A stretch of DNA of 64,000 nucleotides from Prevotellaceae bacterium. GTDB lineage: Bacteria > Bacteroidota > Bacteroidia > Bacteroidales > Bacteroidaceae. Each line of letters starts with the position of its first letter. Positions within the stretch are counted from its first letter, which is position 1. The translations under genes and the position numbers were made by a program. The notes under the pieces are model-generated. The model was not told the DNA's origin and did not search any database. It worked only from the letters and a program-made list of their open reading frames with translations. Where the stretch lies: contig JAJPYQ010000032.1 of NCBI GenBank assembly GCA_021204865.1, positions 12,048 through 76,047 on the forward strand. Direction: 5' to 3'. Shown here one piece after another: positions 53,101-59,913 of the stretch.

Positions 53101-53326
53101 CACGCTCCACGAACCATGGCATCACGGGCAGGAAGTATATCTGGTCAGCCACCCCGTCGGAGGTCTGCACCGTGGCTATGTTCGGGTTGATGAGCACTGT
53201 CTCCACGCCCTCTTCCCTGAGAGCCTTCAGTGCCTGCGAGCCAGAGTAGTCGAACTCGCCCGCCTCGCCTATCTTCAGCGCTCCTGAGCCGAGCAGTAGA
53301 ACCTTCTTTATGTTGGGATTTATCAT
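50102..53326 (-). CDS. carB: Carbamoyl-phosphate synthase large chain
   Basis: CarB (1074 aa) builds carbamoyl phosphate from bicarbonate, ammonia and two ATP for pyrimidine and arginine synthesis. It has the two homologous ATP-grasp halves: the first begins IKKVLLLGSGALKIGEAGEF and contains GGLGSGFCSDD; the second begins SIVVLGSGAYRIGSSVEFDW near residue 570. The C-terminal allosteric MGS-like domain starts near 940 (AKNILLSTGDAKQKADLLDT). ATG 53326 is the family start. Its last 18 codons occur a second time at 49257. The carA gene ends 16 bp upstream. Confidence 0.97.
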   Translation of the reverse strand: MINPNIKKVLLLGSGALKIGEAGEFDYSGSQALKALREEGVETVLINPNIATVQTSDGVADQIYFLPVMPWFVERVIEKERPQGILLSFGGQTALNCGVELYKSGVLERYGVEVLGTPVQAIIDTEDRELFVERLSEIGVKTIKSHACENIEEARQAAEDLGYPVIIRAAYALGGLGSGFCSDDNELEAVAEKAFSFSPQVLVEKSLKGWKEIEYEVVRDSYDNCITVCNMENLDPLGIHTGESIVIAPSQTLTNSEYHKLRALSISIIRHIGIVGECNVQYALDPESEDYRVIEVNARLSRSSALASKATGYPLAFVAAKLGLGYGLFELKNSVTKTTSAFFEPALDYVVCKIPRWDLGKFRGVDRELGSSMKSVGEVMAIGSTFEEAIQKGLRMIGQGMHGFVGNKELTISDIAAELEAPTDKRICVIEKAFFAGYSIDEIHELTKIDKWFLRKLLHIYNINKELRSKNINTVDSALIRKAKVYGFTDFQIARALGMEKDMDIDDAVLVVRRKRKQAGILPYVKQIDTLAAEYPAQTNYLYLTYKAVAHDIHFDRDKRSIVVLGSGAYRIGSSVEFDWCGVQAINTIRREGYRSVMINYNPETVSTDYDMCDRLYFDELTFERVMDIVELEQPKGVVVSTGGQIPNNLAMKLDAQRVPILGTQAKYIDNAEDRDKFSAMLDRIGVDQPEWSALTSMEDVNKFIQRVGFPVLVRPSYVLSGAAMNVCSNQDELERFLTVAANVSQKHPVVISKFMQNTKEVEMDAVASNGEIIAYAISEHIEFAGVHSGDATIQYPAQKLYVETVRRIKKISTQIARELCISGPFNIQYLAKENEIKVIECNLRASRSFPFVSKILKINLIELATKIMLGLRAEKPHKSFFDFDYVGIKASQFSFNRLQNADPVLGVDMSSTGEVGCLGDDVNSALLKAMLSVGQRIPAKNILLSTGDAKQKADLLDTSRLLLEHGYQLYATGGTHRYLKANDIDSTLVYWPSETEGRPQALDLMHQHQIDMVVNIPKDLSAGELSNGYKIRRAAVDLNIPLITNARLAAAFVQAFCTLRLEDLAIKSWAEYK

Positions 53327-53342
53327 AGTCTTTATAAAGGAT

Positions 53343-54425
53343 TTAACGTGTGAGCAATTCAATAAATCTGTCGAAGAGGAACTCAGTGTCCACTGGACCT
53401 GCGCAAGCCTCTGGGTGGAACTGAGCCGAGAACCAAGGCAATTCCTCGTGGCGTATCCCCTCGTTGCTGCCGTCGTTCATGTTGGTGAATAGCGGCTTCC
53501 ATCCCTTGCCGAGGGTTGATGCGTCCACGGCGTAACCGTGGTTCTGCGTGGTGATGAAGCAGACGTTCGTGCCCTCCTGCCTCACTGGCTGGTTGTGGCT
53601 GCGGTGTCCGTATTTCAGTTTATAAATAGAAGCTCCCGAGGCTTTCGCCAAAAGCTGGTTGCCCATACATATTCCCATACAAGGACGCACGGGATTTGTC
53701 GCAAGAAATCGGCTTATGTTCTTAACTGTTTGCCCGCACGTGTCGGGGTCTCCCGGGCCGTTCGCAAGGAAGAGAGCGTCGAATTGAAGTTGGTTGAAGT
53801 CATAGTCCCACGGCACTCTCACCACCTCAACGCCACGCCTGAGGAGGCAGCGGATGATGTTGTTCTTCACGCCGCAGTCGACAAGCACCACTTTCTTGTC
53901 AATCGGTGTGGAAAGAGGTTGATAGTTGATGACTTCCTTGCACGACACTTGCGAGACGAAGTTGACACCCTCGTACTCAGCCTCGGGGGCTGCGTCGCCC
54001 TCCATCACGATGCTTCCCATCATCACCCCGTGCTCTCGCAGAACCTTGGTGAGCTGGCGCGTGTCGATGCCCGTGATTGCGGGGACGCGCTCACGTCTCA
54101 GCCACGAGGCAAGGCTCTCCGCCGCGTTCCAGTGGCTGTACTCCTCGCTGTAGTCGCCCACCACAAGCCCGCGGACGTATATCCTGTCGCTCTCCATGAA
54201 GGTGGCGATGCCGTTGTCCTCTATGGAGAAGGGAGGCACGCCGTAGTTGCCCACGAGCGGATATGTCAGCACCATTATCTGCCCCGCGTACGAGGGGTCG
54301 GTGAGGCTCTCGGGGTAGCCGGTCATCGCCGTGTTGAACACCACCTCGCCAGCCACTGAGCTTTCAAAGCCGAAGCTCTCGCCTTGGAACTCGGTGCCGT
54401 CTTGAAGTCTAAGTGTAGCTTTCAT
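53343..54425 (-). CDS. carA: Carbamoyl-phosphate synthase small chain
   Basis: CarA (360 aa) hydrolyses glutamine and channels ammonia to CarB. The N-terminal domain begins TLRLQDGTEFQGESFGFESS. The amidotransferase domain has the nucleophile Cys in GICMGNQLLAKASGASIYKL near residue 240, and His and Glu in WFSAQFHPEACAGP near 335. It begins one base after the stop of the purF-like gene, so purF-carA-carB form one operon linking purine and pyrimidine synthesis. Confidence 0.97.
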   Translation of the reverse strand: MKATLRLQDGTEFQGESFGFESSVAGEVVFNTAMTGYPESLTDPSYAGQIMVLTYPLVGNYGVPPFSIEDNGIATFMESDRIYVRGLVVGDYSEEYSHWNAAESLASWLRRERVPAITGIDTRQLTKVLREHGVMMGSIVMEGDAAPEAEYEGVNFVSQVSCKEVINYQPLSTPIDKKVVLVDCGVKNNIIRCLLRRGVEVVRVPWDYDFNQLQFDALFLANGPGDPDTCGQTVKNISRFLATNPVRPCMGICMGNQLLAKASGASIYKLKYGHRSHNQPVRQEGTNVCFITTQNHGYAVDASTLGKGWKPLFTNMNDGSNEGIRHEELPWFSAQFHPEACAGPVDTEFLFDRFIELLTR

Positions 54426-56321
54426 TTATCTTGAGTAAATCTGTTCGTAATAGTTGACAAAGGCGTGGCAGAGCAGCTTCAGTCCGCCAGGCGTGGGGTA
54501 GTCGCCGCTGAAATACCAGTCGCCCTTGAAGTCGGGGCAGGCGCGGCGCAGCCCCTCGAGGCTCTGGTACACGATGTCGATGGGTGTGGTCACACCTTTC
54601 GGGCGGAGCATCTCCACCATCTTGTGTGAGATCTCCTCGTCGGTGAACGGCTCGTACACTGCCTTCACGTGGTTCACCCGCTGGAGCTGGCGAGGCAGAT
54701 CCATGTCACGTTTGCAAAGGCTGTACACCTCGTCGATGATGTCTCTTCTGTCCGTGTCTTTCAGCAGCTCGATGGTGGCTCTGAACGCTATGAACTCCTC
54801 CATTCGAGCCATATCGATGCCGTAGTAATCAGGGTAGCGCACCTGCGGACAACTGCTGACAAGTACGATTTTTTTCGGGTGCAAGCGGTCAAGTATTCGT
54901 ATGATGCTCTCTTTAAGAGTGGTGCCACGGACAATGCTGTCGTCAATAATCACGAGGTTGTCCACGTAGGGTTCCAGACTGCCGTAGGTGATGTCGTAGA
55001 CGTGAGTGGCAAGGTCGTTGCGGCTGGCTCCCTCTGTAATGAATGTTCGTAGCTTGATGTCCTTGAGTGCAACCTTCTCGCTTCTGACGTACTGCCCGCC
55101 GATGATGCGGTTTATCTCGTCGAGCGTCGGCTGATGGTCCTGCACAAGCTCGTAAATCTGTTTTACCTTCTGGCGGTTCATCTGCTTCTTGAAGCCCGTG
55201 AGCATGCCGTAGAACGCCACCTCCGCAGTGTTGGGGATGAAGGAGAAAACGGTGTGCATTATGTCGCCGCTGACTGACTCCGTGATGCGCTCCGTGAGCT
55301 GCTCGCCGAGAGCCTTGCGCTCCTTGTAAATGTCTCTGTCGCTACCTCTGCTAAAATATATTCGCTCGAAGCTGCAAGCCCGCTTCTCCTCCGCCTTGAT
55401 GATCTGCTGGAAACTGATCTCTCCGTTCTGCCTCACGCTGAGAGCCTGCCCAGCTTGCAGCTCGCTTATCTGATGCGTCTCCAGGTCGAACACGGTCTGT
55501 ATCACTGGCCTCTCGCTGGCGACTACCACGACCTCGTCGTCCTTGTACCAATACGCTGGACGGATGCCCCAAGGGTCGCGCATGCAGAACATCTCCCCGC
55601 TGCCCGTCATGCCGCAGACAACGTAGCCACCGTCCCAGAGCGGAGCGCTTGTGCGAAGAACGTTGCACACGTCTATCCTCTTCTCTATGAAGCGTGTGAT
55701 GTCCTCGCCCTCCAGGCCCTGACGCTGCGCAAGGTTGAACAGTCGCTCGCTCTCACGGTCGAGCCTGTGGCCCATCTGCTCGAGCATGATGTATGTGTCG
55801 CTGTAGACGCGGGGGTGCTGCCCGTGCCTGACGATGCTGCTGAACACCTCGTCAACATTTGTGAGATTAAAGTTGCCGCAGAGGCAAAGGTTTTTCGCCC
55901 TCCAGTTGTTGCGCCTCATGAACGGGTGGACATAAGAAAGGCCACTCTTGCCTGTTGTTGAATAGCGAAGGTGGCCCATGTAAATCTCTGCGGCGAACGG
56001 CAGATGTCTCGAGGCGTAGGCGGCGTCGCTTAGCTGCTGCTCGGGAAAAGCCGAGAGCCTTTGCCGCGCGCTCTGGAAGATCTCACTTATCGCGTCGCCG
56101 CCAAGCGCCCGCTCGCGGAACATGTACTCCTCACCAGCACGGGCGTTCATCTTCACGCAAGCCATGCCAGCTCCCTCCTGCCCTCGGTTGTGCTGCTTCT
56201 CCATCAGCAGGTAAAGCTTGTTGAGGCCGTACATCCACGTGCCGTAACGCTGCTGGTAGTAGCTCAAAGGCTTTAGCAGCCTTATCATCGCCACACCGCA
56301 CTCGTGCTTCAGTTGCTCCAT
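54426..56321 (-). CDS. Amidophosphoribosyltransferase-like protein (PurF family, long form)
   Basis: A 631-aa PurF-family protein, longer than the usual 470-505 aa. The Ntn glutaminase domain has its Cys at position 8 (MEQLKHECGVAMIRLL) instead of directly after Met, so activity would need removal of seven residues or a different arrangement. QHNRGQEGAGMACV and GHLRYSTTGKSGLSYVHPF are conserved, and the PRPP loop is VIIDDSIVRGTTLKESI near 500. This long form is a Bacteroidota paralogue known to me beside carAB. Start 56321 is set by a perfect promoter at 56414-56444, inside the longer ORF. Confidence 0.88.
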   Translation of the reverse strand: MEQLKHECGVAMIRLLKPLSYYQQRYGTWMYGLNKLYLLMEKQHNRGQEGAGMACVKMNARAGEEYMFRERALGGDAISEIFQSARQRLSAFPEQQLSDAAYASRHLPFAAEIYMGHLRYSTTGKSGLSYVHPFMRRNNWRAKNLCLCGNFNLTNVDEVFSSIVRHGQHPRVYSDTYIMLEQMGHRLDRESERLFNLAQRQGLEGEDITRFIEKRIDVCNVLRTSAPLWDGGYVVCGMTGSGEMFCMRDPWGIRPAYWYKDDEVVVVASERPVIQTVFDLETHQISELQAGQALSVRQNGEISFQQIIKAEEKRACSFERIYFSRGSDRDIYKERKALGEQLTERITESVSGDIMHTVFSFIPNTAEVAFYGMLTGFKKQMNRQKVKQIYELVQDHQPTLDEINRIIGGQYVRSEKVALKDIKLRTFITEGASRNDLATHVYDITYGSLEPYVDNLVIIDDSIVRGTTLKESIIRILDRLHPKKIVLVSSCPQVRYPDYYGIDMARMEEFIAFRATIELLKDTDRRDIIDEVYSLCKRDMDLPRQLQRVNHVKAVYEPFTDEEISHKMVEMLRPKGVTTPIDIVYQSLEGLRRACPDFKGDWYFSGDYPTPGGLKLLCHAFVNYYEQIYSR

Positions 56322-56413
56322 CCGCTCCTCTGCCGTTGCTTTCAGCGACACTCGGCCGCGCTCGTGAGAGTCTGCGAGCAGCTCTCCTCTCGCTTGCACG
56401 AGTGTTCGGGGTA

Positions 56414-56444
56414 CAAAGATAAGGCTTATTGGCGGAACCGCCAA
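56414..56444 (-). promoter_or_regulatory. Promoter of the purF-carA-carB operon
   Basis: On the minus strand, TTG (56442-56444), exactly 20 nt, then TATCTTTG (56414-56421), 92 bp before the ATG. The spacer contains the inverted repeat GGCGGTTCCGCC, a possible operator. Confidence 0.7.
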
Positions 56445-56541
56445 AGGGAGAGCGAGCGATTTTCTGCTTCGTCAGCCCTTTGCCTCCACTTCCCCAAACA
56501 TTACACACTTCCCTCAACTGTCATCAATCCGGGCATCGGTC

Positions 56542-56609
56542 ACCACCCCCAAACACATACCTACCAACCCCTATATATAAGGGGTTGGTAGGTATATGTT
56601 TGAGGGGTG
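56542..56609. repeat. Palindrome P5, second copy of P1
   Basis: The same long palindrome and flanks as 45022-45089, with a handful of changes over about 130 bp (56526-56655). It lies in the gap between the purF promoter and the FISUMP remnant. Confidence 0.92.
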
Positions 56610-56663
56610 TCTGTACCCGTATTGCCAAGATTATTTGTATGACATTATAGATAAAGAGGGAGC

Positions 56664-56712
56664 AAACACATACCATACCTGGGCATATAGGGAATGGTTG
56701 GTAGGTAGTCTT
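56664..56712. repeat. Palindrome P6
   Basis: AAACACATACCATACC and GGTTGGTAGGTAGTC around CATATAGGGA; imperfect arms. Confidence 0.75.
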
Positions 56713-56729
56713 TAAAGGTCAGAATACGG

Positions 56730-56777
56730 AAACACATACCATACCTGGGCATATATGGGGAAGTGTGGTAGGTGTTT
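56730..56777. repeat. Palindrome P7
   Basis: AAACACATACCATACC and GTGTGGTAGGTGTTT around CATATATGGGG, touching the stop of the FISUMP remnant. It may end its transcription. Confidence 0.82.
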
Positions 56778-57211
56778 CATTCTGAAACGGTGCGGACGGA
56801 GAAGCCGTAGCAGCGGTAGTTCCAATACCGGTAGAAGTAGCCACTGAAGAAGCTGAGGTAGTACGCGCCCTGCGTATCGCTCTCGTCGGGTGTGGCACTC
56901 CAATAGTCGCCGCCCTGTCCAGCGCTGAGAAGCGACGTCCCGAAACGCCAGCCTGCGGCGGGAAGGAAGATGCTGTTGCCGCTCGGTCCCGTCACCTTGT
57001 AGCCCGCATGTCCGCCCATAGTTGTCCACGTGCGCTGGCACTTGTTTATCAGTTCGTCTATCTCGTTCGCTGTGGGCAGCCTCCACGAGCGCTGGCACTT
57101 GTTTATAAGCTCGTCTATCTCACTCCACGTGGGCATTCTCCACGAGCTGCCCCAGTTGGCGCGGGCGGCATCGTAGTCCACCCAGCCTGATATTTCGCCT
57201 TTTCGAGCCAT
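56777..57211 (-). pseudogene. FISUMP domain cut off from its parent gene
   Basis: A 144-aa frame that begins in the middle of a FISUMP domain: SGWVDYDAARANWGSSWRMP, GYKVTGPSGNSIFLPAAGWR, GGDYWSATPDESDTQGAYYL, ending GFSVRTVSE. Its apparent start, MARKGE, is only the wrong frame of the upstream LEKAK codons. The domain's first 70 or so residues, present at 47.7-47.9 kb, are deleted. The segment SWRLPTANEIDELINKCQR is tandemly duplicated as a 60-bp repeat (about 57025-57145). It would be translated only by reinitiation or frameshifting. Confidence 0.75.
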
Positions 57212-58161
57212 TGACTTCCCTCGTCTTCGTTACCTAACTTATTGTAAGAGTTGCCGATGTACTCGTAGGCTATTTGCAGGGTGGAGCAGTTGGGTATCGC
57301 CGCGCATTTGGTCATAGCCGTGATGCAGTCCTCATAACGTCCCAAGTCGTAGTATATTCTCCCAAGTGTGTCCCAGCTGGCCTCGTTTGCATCTGTTTTG
57401 ACTGACTGCTCCGCATAAGGTAAGCCCAATTCTGGCTTGCCCTGTTCGTAGTAATACCACCCCAGACTGTTCTGCGCACCAGCATGTCCTTGCTCAGCTG
57501 CCTTGCGATACCACTTCGCAGCTTCCTCCTTGTTCTGGGGAACTCCTTTGCCATTGTCATAGCACACTCCCAGATTGTTTTGAGCCCACTTGTTACCTTG
57601 CTCAGCTGCCTTGCGGTACCACTTCACGGCTTCCTCTAAGTTCTGTTCAACACCTTCGCCATTGTCATAGCTATATCCCAGATTGTACTGAGCGACAGCA
57701 TTCCCCTGCTCGGCAGCCTTGCGGTACCACTTCACGGCTTCCTCTAAGTTCTGTGGTACGCCTTCGCCATTGTCATAGCACACTCCCAGATTATTCAATG
57801 CCTCGGCGAATTGTGGGGAAGAGAATCCTTGTTCGGCTGCCATTGAGTACCATCTGGTGGCTTCCTCGTAGTCTTGCGTCACGCCAGTGCCGTTGTAGTA
57901 GCACTGTCCCAGTTTGTATTGAGAATATGCGTCCCCAAACATAGCGGCTTTCCTGTAGGAGCGGAACTTGGATTTATTTTGGATTGATTCTATGGCTGAA
58001 CCTATACCATAAACGATACCATAATAGATACCACCGATGATAACGGCGGTAAAACAATAGGAAGCTATCTCTATGATAGTATCACCCACATTGCACGCAG
58101 TCACGGATAGGGACAACGCCATTATCAGCAGAGCCTTACATGTTAGCCTTATCGCTTTCAT
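57115..58161 (-). CDS. Lipoprotein-like Sel1/TPR protein with a frameshifted C-terminus
   Basis: A 348-aa protein. The signal (LTCKALLIMALSLSVTAC) ends at a lipobox-like Cys. A membrane helix at 32-52 is followed by five or so Sel1 units (NLEEAVKWYRKAAEQGNAVA). The TPR segment LGRIYYDLGRYEDCITAMTK ends at WLEKAK, nearly identical to the gene at 46180. After that the reading frame runs out of register into KYQAGWTTMPPAPTGAARGE. A deletion has thus joined the TPR part to the FISUMP part in the wrong frame. Residues 1 to about 325 may still make a stable lipoprotein. Confidence 0.8.
   Translation of the reverse strand: MKAIRLTCKALLIMALSLSVTACNVGDTIIEIASYCFTAVIIGGIYYGIVYGIGSAIESIQNKSKFRSYRKAAMFGDAYSQYKLGQCYYNGTGVTQDYEEATRWYSMAAEQGFSSPQFAEALNNLGVCYDNGEGVPQNLEEAVKWYRKAAEQGNAVAQYNLGYSYDNGEGVEQNLEEAVKWYRKAAEQGNKWAQNNLGVCYDNGKGVPQNKEEAAKWYRKAAEQGHAGAQNSLGWYYYEQGKPELGLPYAEQSVKTDANEASWDTLGRIYYDLGRYEDCITAMTKCAAIPNCSTLQIAYEYIGNSYNKLGNEDEGSQWLEKAKYQAGWTTMPPAPTGAARGECPRGVR
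57195..57378 (-). repeat. About 185-bp segment shared, inverted, with 47491-47676
   Basis: The reverse complement matches the plus-strand TPR gene with only a few substitutions. The match ends exactly at GGCGAAA, the point where the deletion/frameshift joins FISUMP sequence. Confidence 0.85.
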
Positions 58162-58177
58162 AGTCTTGAATCGGTTG

Positions 58178-58471
58178 TCAACGTTCGTCGTACTTCTTGA
58201 TCTTCTTCGCCATTCCGAACGTGTCGAGCTTCGCCTTGAACACTTGGCAGCAATCCTTGCAGAAGTACTGGTGGTAGCCAGTCTCCAGGGCGAGCTTTCT
58301 CACCAGCAGTCCGGATAACGACACCCCAGCCGCGCCCACCAACGTCGAGACAACCGCCCCTCCCAGCACACCGCCCACCTGAGCGATGCCACGGGTGAGC
58401 TTTCCTTTCGCGGTCTTCTTCACGTTGAGACTGCCGCAGTAAGGACATTGAACAGTTACACTACTACTCAT
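58178..58471 (-). CDS. Small zinc-ribbon protein with a hydrophobic middle
   Basis: A 97-aa protein not recognised beyond its features. VQCPYCGSLNVKK at residues 7-19 and YFCKDCCQVFKAK near 70-80 provide two cysteine pairs, a likely zinc ribbon. Between them lies a glycine-rich hydrophobic segment (GGVLGGAVVSTLVGAAGVSL) that could enter the membrane. It lies 16 bp upstream of the Sel1 lipoprotein gene and 25 bp downstream of the J-like gene. Part of the operon behind leader B. Confidence 0.65.
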   Translation of the reverse strand: MSSSVTVQCPYCGSLNVKKTAKGKLTRGIAQVGGVLGGAVVSTLVGAAGVSLSGLLVRKLALETGYHQYFCKDCCQVFKAKLDTFGMAKKIKKYDER

Positions 58472-58496
58472 TTTGATCTGTCTTTTGATGATTTAA

Positions 58497-58754
58497 CTAT
58501 AGCTTTCCCTTGATTTCTTTCTCCAGCTTGACAAGCTCTGAGTAGTTGAAGCGGTTGTCGTTGACACGCCTCATCAGCTCCTCAGCCAGTTTCTTCTCGT
58601 CGGGGTTCTCATAGTGGTCGGGATGCACACTGTTCGCCAGCCTCTTGTATAGCGAGCGTGCCCGCACGATGCCGTCCACCACATTCGCGCTCTCGTCACG
58701 CCTTGTCTTTCTCCTCAACCTCAGGCGGTTGATGTATCTCATCAGGATGTTCAT
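58497..58754 (-). CDS. Small J-domain-like protein
   Basis: An 85-aa basic protein. RARSLYKRLANSVHPDHYEN contains the HPD tripeptide in the helix II-loop position of DnaJ J-domains. KLAEELMRRVNDNRFNYSEL follows as a helix III. The first 35 residues are Arg-rich and could bind nucleic acid or lipid. J-domains stimulate DnaK; a DnaK partner is not in this window. The start overlaps the stop of the preceding gene (ATGA). Confidence 0.6.
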   Translation of the reverse strand: MNILMRYINRLRLRRKTRRDESANVVDGIVRARSLYKRLANSVHPDHYENPDEKKLAEELMRRVNDNRFNYSELVKLEKEIKGKL

Positions 58755-59170
58755 GACGGCTTGCCTATGAAGTAGTTGCTAAGGTTGGCGAACTTCGCCA
58801 GAGGGTAGAGTTGCTTCATTCCCGTCGTCTTGCCCTTTATCACGAGTGTGTCGAAGCCCATCGCCATCAGCTGGCGCACGAACTGGGCGTTCCCCGTCAC
58901 GTACGAGGCAAGCTCCTTCATCTCCCCTGAGGTCAGGCGGAAGTCGTTCTCGATGCTGATCTTGAAGCCGCTCCTGAGCCACATTGCGCTCATCTCGTGG
59001 CGGAAGTCGCTCACACCCTGGGTGATTGACACCTTGCACAGCCTGCCGAACTCTCCGCTTGTGAAGTACTCCATAAATGCCGTGTTCATCTGGCTGATTA
59101 TTCTCACACGCTCGAACGAGCCGTCCATAATGACGTTGATAATGTTGGTGATCAGTGTTTTTAAGGTCAT
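58751..59170 (-). CDS. Unknown protein, 139 aa
   Basis: I do not recognise this protein. It is predicted soluble and mixed alpha/beta, with no signal peptide: LITNIINVIMDGSFERVRII at the start, then a stretch KISIENDFRLTSGEMKELAS and LMAMGFDTLVIKGKTTGMKQ. It is translationally coupled to the J-like protein (4-bp overlap) and lies 30 bp after the small membrane protein gene. The pairing suggests that the two act together. Confidence 0.5.
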   Translation of the reverse strand: MTLKTLITNIINVIMDGSFERVRIISQMNTAFMEYFTSGEFGRLCKVSITQGVSDFRHEMSAMWLRSGFKISIENDFRLTSGEMKELASYVTGNAQFVRQLMAMGFDTLVIKGKTTGMKQLYPLAKFANLSNYFIGKPS

Positions 59171-59200
59171 AGTCTTGATATAGTTTGATTGATAATGTGC

Positions 59201-59404
59201 CTACCCGAAAAGGAACTTGAACAGCCAGATGACGATGAATATGCCAAGGCCTGCCAGCAGTATGCGCCACACGCAACCCGCCGCCAATAATCCGCCTCCG
59301 AGGCATCCTCCCAAAGTGTCTCCCACTTTGTCTTTCCCGTCAGAGAGCAGGAAGCCCAGCACTCCGCCTATAACGGCGATGATTACTACAACCCAGAACC
59401 ACAT
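59201..59404 (-). CDS. Small two-helix membrane protein
   Basis: A 67-aa protein with helix WFWVVVIIAVIGGVLGFLL (2-20), a short charged loop SDGKDKVGD, and a second glycine-rich hydrophobic region from about 30 to 65 ending FIVIWLFKFLFG. The family is not recognised. It is the first gene after leader B, whose T run ends about 80 bp upstream. GGAGGGAACT just before the ATG is an unusually good Shine-Dalgarno-like sequence for this genome. Confidence 0.6.
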   Translation of the reverse strand: MWFWVVVIIAVIGGVLGFLLSDGKDKVGDTLGGCLGGGLLAAGCVWRILLAGLGIFIVIWLFKFLFG

Positions 59405-59464
59405 AGTTCCCTCCTTTCCGTTGTTTTCATGTCTTCTATTGTTTTGTCGGTATCAGTGTCTGTG

Positions 59465-59720
59465 TGGCCTGGAGCTTGGGCAACAAAAAACGTGGACCGA
59501 TTCTTCGTCTACGTCTTCTGAGGTATAGCCAAAACCATTGCAGTCATATACGAGTAAAAGCCCACGCGTTCCGCGTGAGCATCGGCTTAAACCCTTGACT
59601 GCCTCGTAAACTGGCTATTTACAGAAGACAAGAACGTAAGCTAACGCTTTATCTAAGTGTCCTACTCTTGGTCTTTACATATCGGTGCGGTTTACGGTTT
59701 GTGTCGCGAAGGTAGGCAAT
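59465..59720 (-). ncRNA. Leader RNA element, copy B, with its promoter
   Basis: The reverse complement of leader A, with about five differences in 256 bp: TACCTTCG in place of TATCTTTG for the -7 box (59707-59714), CCGCACC for CCAAACC, and six T instead of seven after the last hairpin. Both hairpins with T runs are kept. It leads into the operon small membrane protein / unknown / J-like / zinc ribbon / Sel1-FISUMP on the minus strand. Confidence 0.65.
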
Positions 59721-59770
59721 TATCCGCATTCGCACCGCATGTGGTCGGGGAAAAACTTGCGGCAATCTGG

Positions 59771-59821
59771 AAACACCCACCTGTCCTGGGCATATAGGGA
59801 ATGGTATGGTGGGTGGTCTTT
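59771..59821. repeat. Palindrome P8, upstream of leader B
   Basis: AAACACCCACC and GGTGGGTGGTCTTT around CATATAGGGA. It lies 56 bp before the -7 box of leader B, matching the spacing at leaders A and C. Confidence 0.8.
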
Positions 59822-59841
59822 CGTGGCGGGGAGGGGCATAA

Positions 59842-59893
59842 GAAAACACCTACCAACCTCTCCGTATAGGCGGGGGGATTGGTAGGTGGTTTT
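59842..59893. repeat. Palindrome P9
   Basis: AAAACACCTACCAACC and GGTAGGTGGTTTT around GTATAGG, 20 bp past the stop of the 80-aa gene that ends the RepA operon, so it may also mark that transcript's end. Confidence 0.82.
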
Positions 59894-59913
59894 AGAGAGT
59901 AAGCTCAGAGGGC

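Noticed and set aside
56322-56444. N-terminal extension of the purF-like gene
   Set aside because: A perfect TTG-20-TATCTTTG promoter lies within it.
57190-57211. MARKGE as a genuine start for the FISUMP frame
   Set aside because: It is the wrong frame of the conserved WLEKAK codons of the upstream TPR segment; the frame exists only because of a deletion.
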